From NCBI GenBank assembly GCA_963855995.1, contig OY979731.1:5798942-5862941 (forward strand): a stretch of DNA of 64,000 nt, written 5' to 3'. Each line of letters starts with the position of its first letter. Within the stretch, counting starts at the first letter, position 1. Under the pieces are notes generated by a model that did no database searches, was not told the DNA's origin, and was given only the letters and a program-made list of their open reading frames with translations. Positions 61,901 to 64,000 of the stretch are shown piece by piece. The DNA comes from Muricea muricata (taxonomy: Eukaryota > Cnidaria > Anthozoa > Malacalcyonacea > Plexauridae). Position numbers and translations under genes: made by a program.

Positions 61901-64000
61901 ACGTCGCCGTGATCGATTTAAGACGGCAATTTTTAGTTAGTGATTTGAGCATGTTTTCACGCTCAAATCGCTTCTAGAAGGCTTAAAACGCGATTTTGAT
62001 GGTTCTAAGATCGTTTCTTTTCAGTTTACAAGCAAGTTATAGGTTTCTCATTTCAACATTTTATTTCGCTCATCTCGATGGTTTTAGCGCCGAAAACATG
62101 ATTCCCGACTTGCTAAGTTCTGCAAATTCATTTTAGAAGGTCTCTTTTAGATCCGTGACTGCAGTACATCATTGCGCTCAACTCGTTCACTTTAGCACTG
62201 AAAACAGCATTTTAAGCTGTAAAACGTCGCCGTGATCGATTTAAGACGGCAACTTTTAGTTAGTGATTTGCGCATGTTTTCACGCTAAAATCGCTTCTAG
62301 AACGCTTAAAACGCGATTTTGATGGTTCTAAGATTTTTTCTTTTCAGTTTACAAGCAAATTATAGGTTTCTCATTTCAACATGTTGTTTCGCTCTTCTCG
62401 ATGGTTTGAGCGCAGAAAACATGATTCCCGACTTGCTAAGTTCTGCAATATCCATTTAGAAGGCCTCTTTTAGATCCGTGATTGCAGTACATCATTGCGC
62501 TCAACTCGTTCACTTTAGCACTGAAAACAGCATTTTAAGCTGTAAAACGTCGCCGTTATCGATTTAAGACGGCAATTTATTGTTAGTTATTTGAACATGT
62601 TTTTACGCTCATATCGCTTTTAGAAAACTTAAAACGCGATTTTGATGGTTCTAAGATCGTTTCTTTTCAGTTTACAATCAAGTTATAGGTTTCTCATTCA
62701 ACATGTTGTTTCGCTCATCTCGATGGTTTGAGCGCCGAAAACATGATTTCCGACTTGCTAAGTTGTGAAAATTCCATTTAGAATGTCTCTTTTAGGTCCG
62801 TGATTGCAGTACATCATTGCGCTCAACTCGTTCACTTTAGCACTGAAAACATTATTTAAGCTTTAAAACGTCGCCGTGATCGATTTAAGACGGCAATTTT
62901 TAGGTGGTGATTTGAGTATGTTTTTACTCTCAAATCGCTTCCAGAACGCTTAAAACGCGATTTTGATGGTTCTAAGATCGTTTCTTTTCAGTTTACAAGC
63001 AAGTTATGGGTCTCTCATTTCAACATGTTATTTCGCTCAATTCGATGGTTTGAGCGCCGTAAACATGATTGCCGACTTGCTAAGTTCTGCAATTTCCATT
63101 TAGAAGGTCTCTTTTAGATCCGTGGTTGCAGTAAATCATTGCGCTCAACTCGTTCACTTTAGCACTGAAAAAAGCATTTTAAGCTGTAAAACGTCGCCGA
63201 GATCGATTTAAGACGGCAATTTTTAGTTGCTGATTTGAGCATGTTTTCACGCTCAAATCACTTCTAGAACGCTTAAAACGCGATTTTGATGGTTCTAAGA
63301 TCGTTTCTTTTCTGTTTACAAGCAAGTTATAGGTTTCTCATTTCAACATGTTATTTCGCTCATCTCGATGGTTTGAGCGCCGAAAACATGATTCTTGACT
63401 TGCTAAGTTCTGCAAATTCCATTTAGAAGGTCTCTTTTAGGTCCGTGATGGCAGTACATCATTGCGCTCAACTCGTTCACTTTAGCACTGAAAACAGCAT
63501 TTTAAGCTTTAAAACGTCGCCGTGATCGATTTAAGACGGCAACTTTTAGGTGGTAATTTGAGTATGTTTTCACGCTAAAATCTCTTCCAGAACGCTTAAC
63601 ACGCGATTTTGATGGTTCTAAGATCGTTTCTTTTCAGTTTACAAGCAAGTTATGGGTCTCTCATTTCAACATGTTATTTCGCTCAATTCGATGGTTTGAG
63701 CGGCGTAAACATGATTGCCGACTTGCTAAGTTCTGCAATTTCCATTTAGAAGGTCTCTTTTAGATCCGTGGTTGCAGTACATCATTGCGCTCAACTCGTT
63801 CACTTTAGCACTGAAAAAAGCATTTTAAGCTGTAAAACGTCGCCGTGATCGATTTAAGACGGCAATTTTTAGTTGCTGATTTGAGCATGTTTTCACGCTC
63901 AAATCACTTCTAGAACGCTTAAAACGCGATTTTGATGGTTCTAAGATCGTTTCTTTTCAGTTTACAAGCAAGTTATAGGTTTCTCATTTCAACATGTTAT
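58921..64000. repeat. Mosaic right end of the satellite (B-like pieces)
   Basis: A short bridge of about one monomer is followed by 59,240-60,100, which matches about 54,720-55,580 in B. Around 60.2-62.2 kb the order is mixed and includes a second empty version of the LINE target (61,091-61,110) and a monomer shortened by 29 bp at 61,652/61,653. From about 62.2 kb to the window end the order again follows B (about 51.9-53.6 kb). The array is still running at the last base. Confidence 0.75.

Larger units (their letters stand above)
22668..64000. repeat. Satellite array, right segment (~323-bp monomer)
   Basis: This is the continuation of the same array to the end of the window; it runs past the right edge. 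The first bases complete the monomer that was split by the retrotransposon. It contains the two clearest higher-order structures: three 4,843-bp units at 24.8-39.4 kb and the 5,165/4,842-bp pair at 48.9-58.9 kb. Monomer variants come in recognisable types that recur in a fixed order within those units. Nothing other than satellite was found in this 41-kb stretch on either strand. Confidence 0.97.

Noticed and set aside
1-64000. Dozens of 62-113 codon open frames in the satellite on both strands, many with near-identical products
   Set aside because: They recur only because the monomer recurs, occupy two opposing frames of the same bases, and open or close with single substitutions (for example TTTTAAGC versus TTTCAAGC). 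The monomer length is not a multiple of three, and there is no conserved domain or start context.

Overview
The window is almost entirely one satellite DNA array. About 61.7 of the 64 kb is a head-to-tail, AT-rich tandem repeat with a monomer of about 323 bp (roughly 190 copies, all in the same orientation). One 5'-truncated non-LTR retrotransposon of about 2.25 kb sits inside it near 20.4-22.7 kb. I see no rRNA, tRNA, CRISPR array, bacterial operon or single-copy gene. A long, hierarchically organised satellite plus an APE-type LINE points to an animal nuclear genome. The reverse transcriptase wording resembles elements common in marine invertebrates such as cnidarians, but that is family-level impression only. 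A (peri)centromeric or other heterochromatic location is plausible but not shown.

Satellite structure exists at three levels. (1) The 323-bp monomer is itself an old trimer of ~108-bp subunits: the motif GCTCANNTCG recurs at steps of 107, 108 and 108 bp and the rest of the subunits still align. (2) Monomers are arranged in higher-order repeats (HORs). A 15-monomer, 4,843-bp unit (A) occurs three times almost identically at 24,841-39,369. A 16-monomer, 5,165-bp unit (B) at 48,914-54,078 is followed by a 15-monomer derivative at 54,079-58,920. (3) Local duplications of 1, 2, 3, 4, 5 and 6 monomers lie on top of these, always close to a whole-number multiple of 323 bp, as expected from unequal exchange in register.

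Layout: 1-7.6 kb, nested 6-, 2- and 4-monomer duplications; 7.6-11.7 kb, an older A-like block; 13.2-23.5 kb, a B-like block carrying the retrotransposon; 23.5-24.8 kb, a bridge like 5.1-6.4 kb; 24.8-39.4 kb, three A units; 39.4-46.7 kb, a rearranged A-like tail; 46.7-48.7 kb, a 3-monomer duplication; 48.9-58.9 kb, two B units; 58.9-64.0 kb, a mosaic of B-like and other monomers.

The retrotransposon keeps only the last residues of its endonuclease (SDHNSV), the linker, a complete-looking reverse transcriptase, the C-terminal region and a 3' UTR with an A-rich tail. One in-frame TAG interrupts the linker. Four paralogous satellite copies without the insertion are visible further right, and the 5' junction carries a 30-bp inverted repeat. 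The short open frames of 60-113 codons elsewhere are chance openings in satellite monomers and are not annotated as genes.
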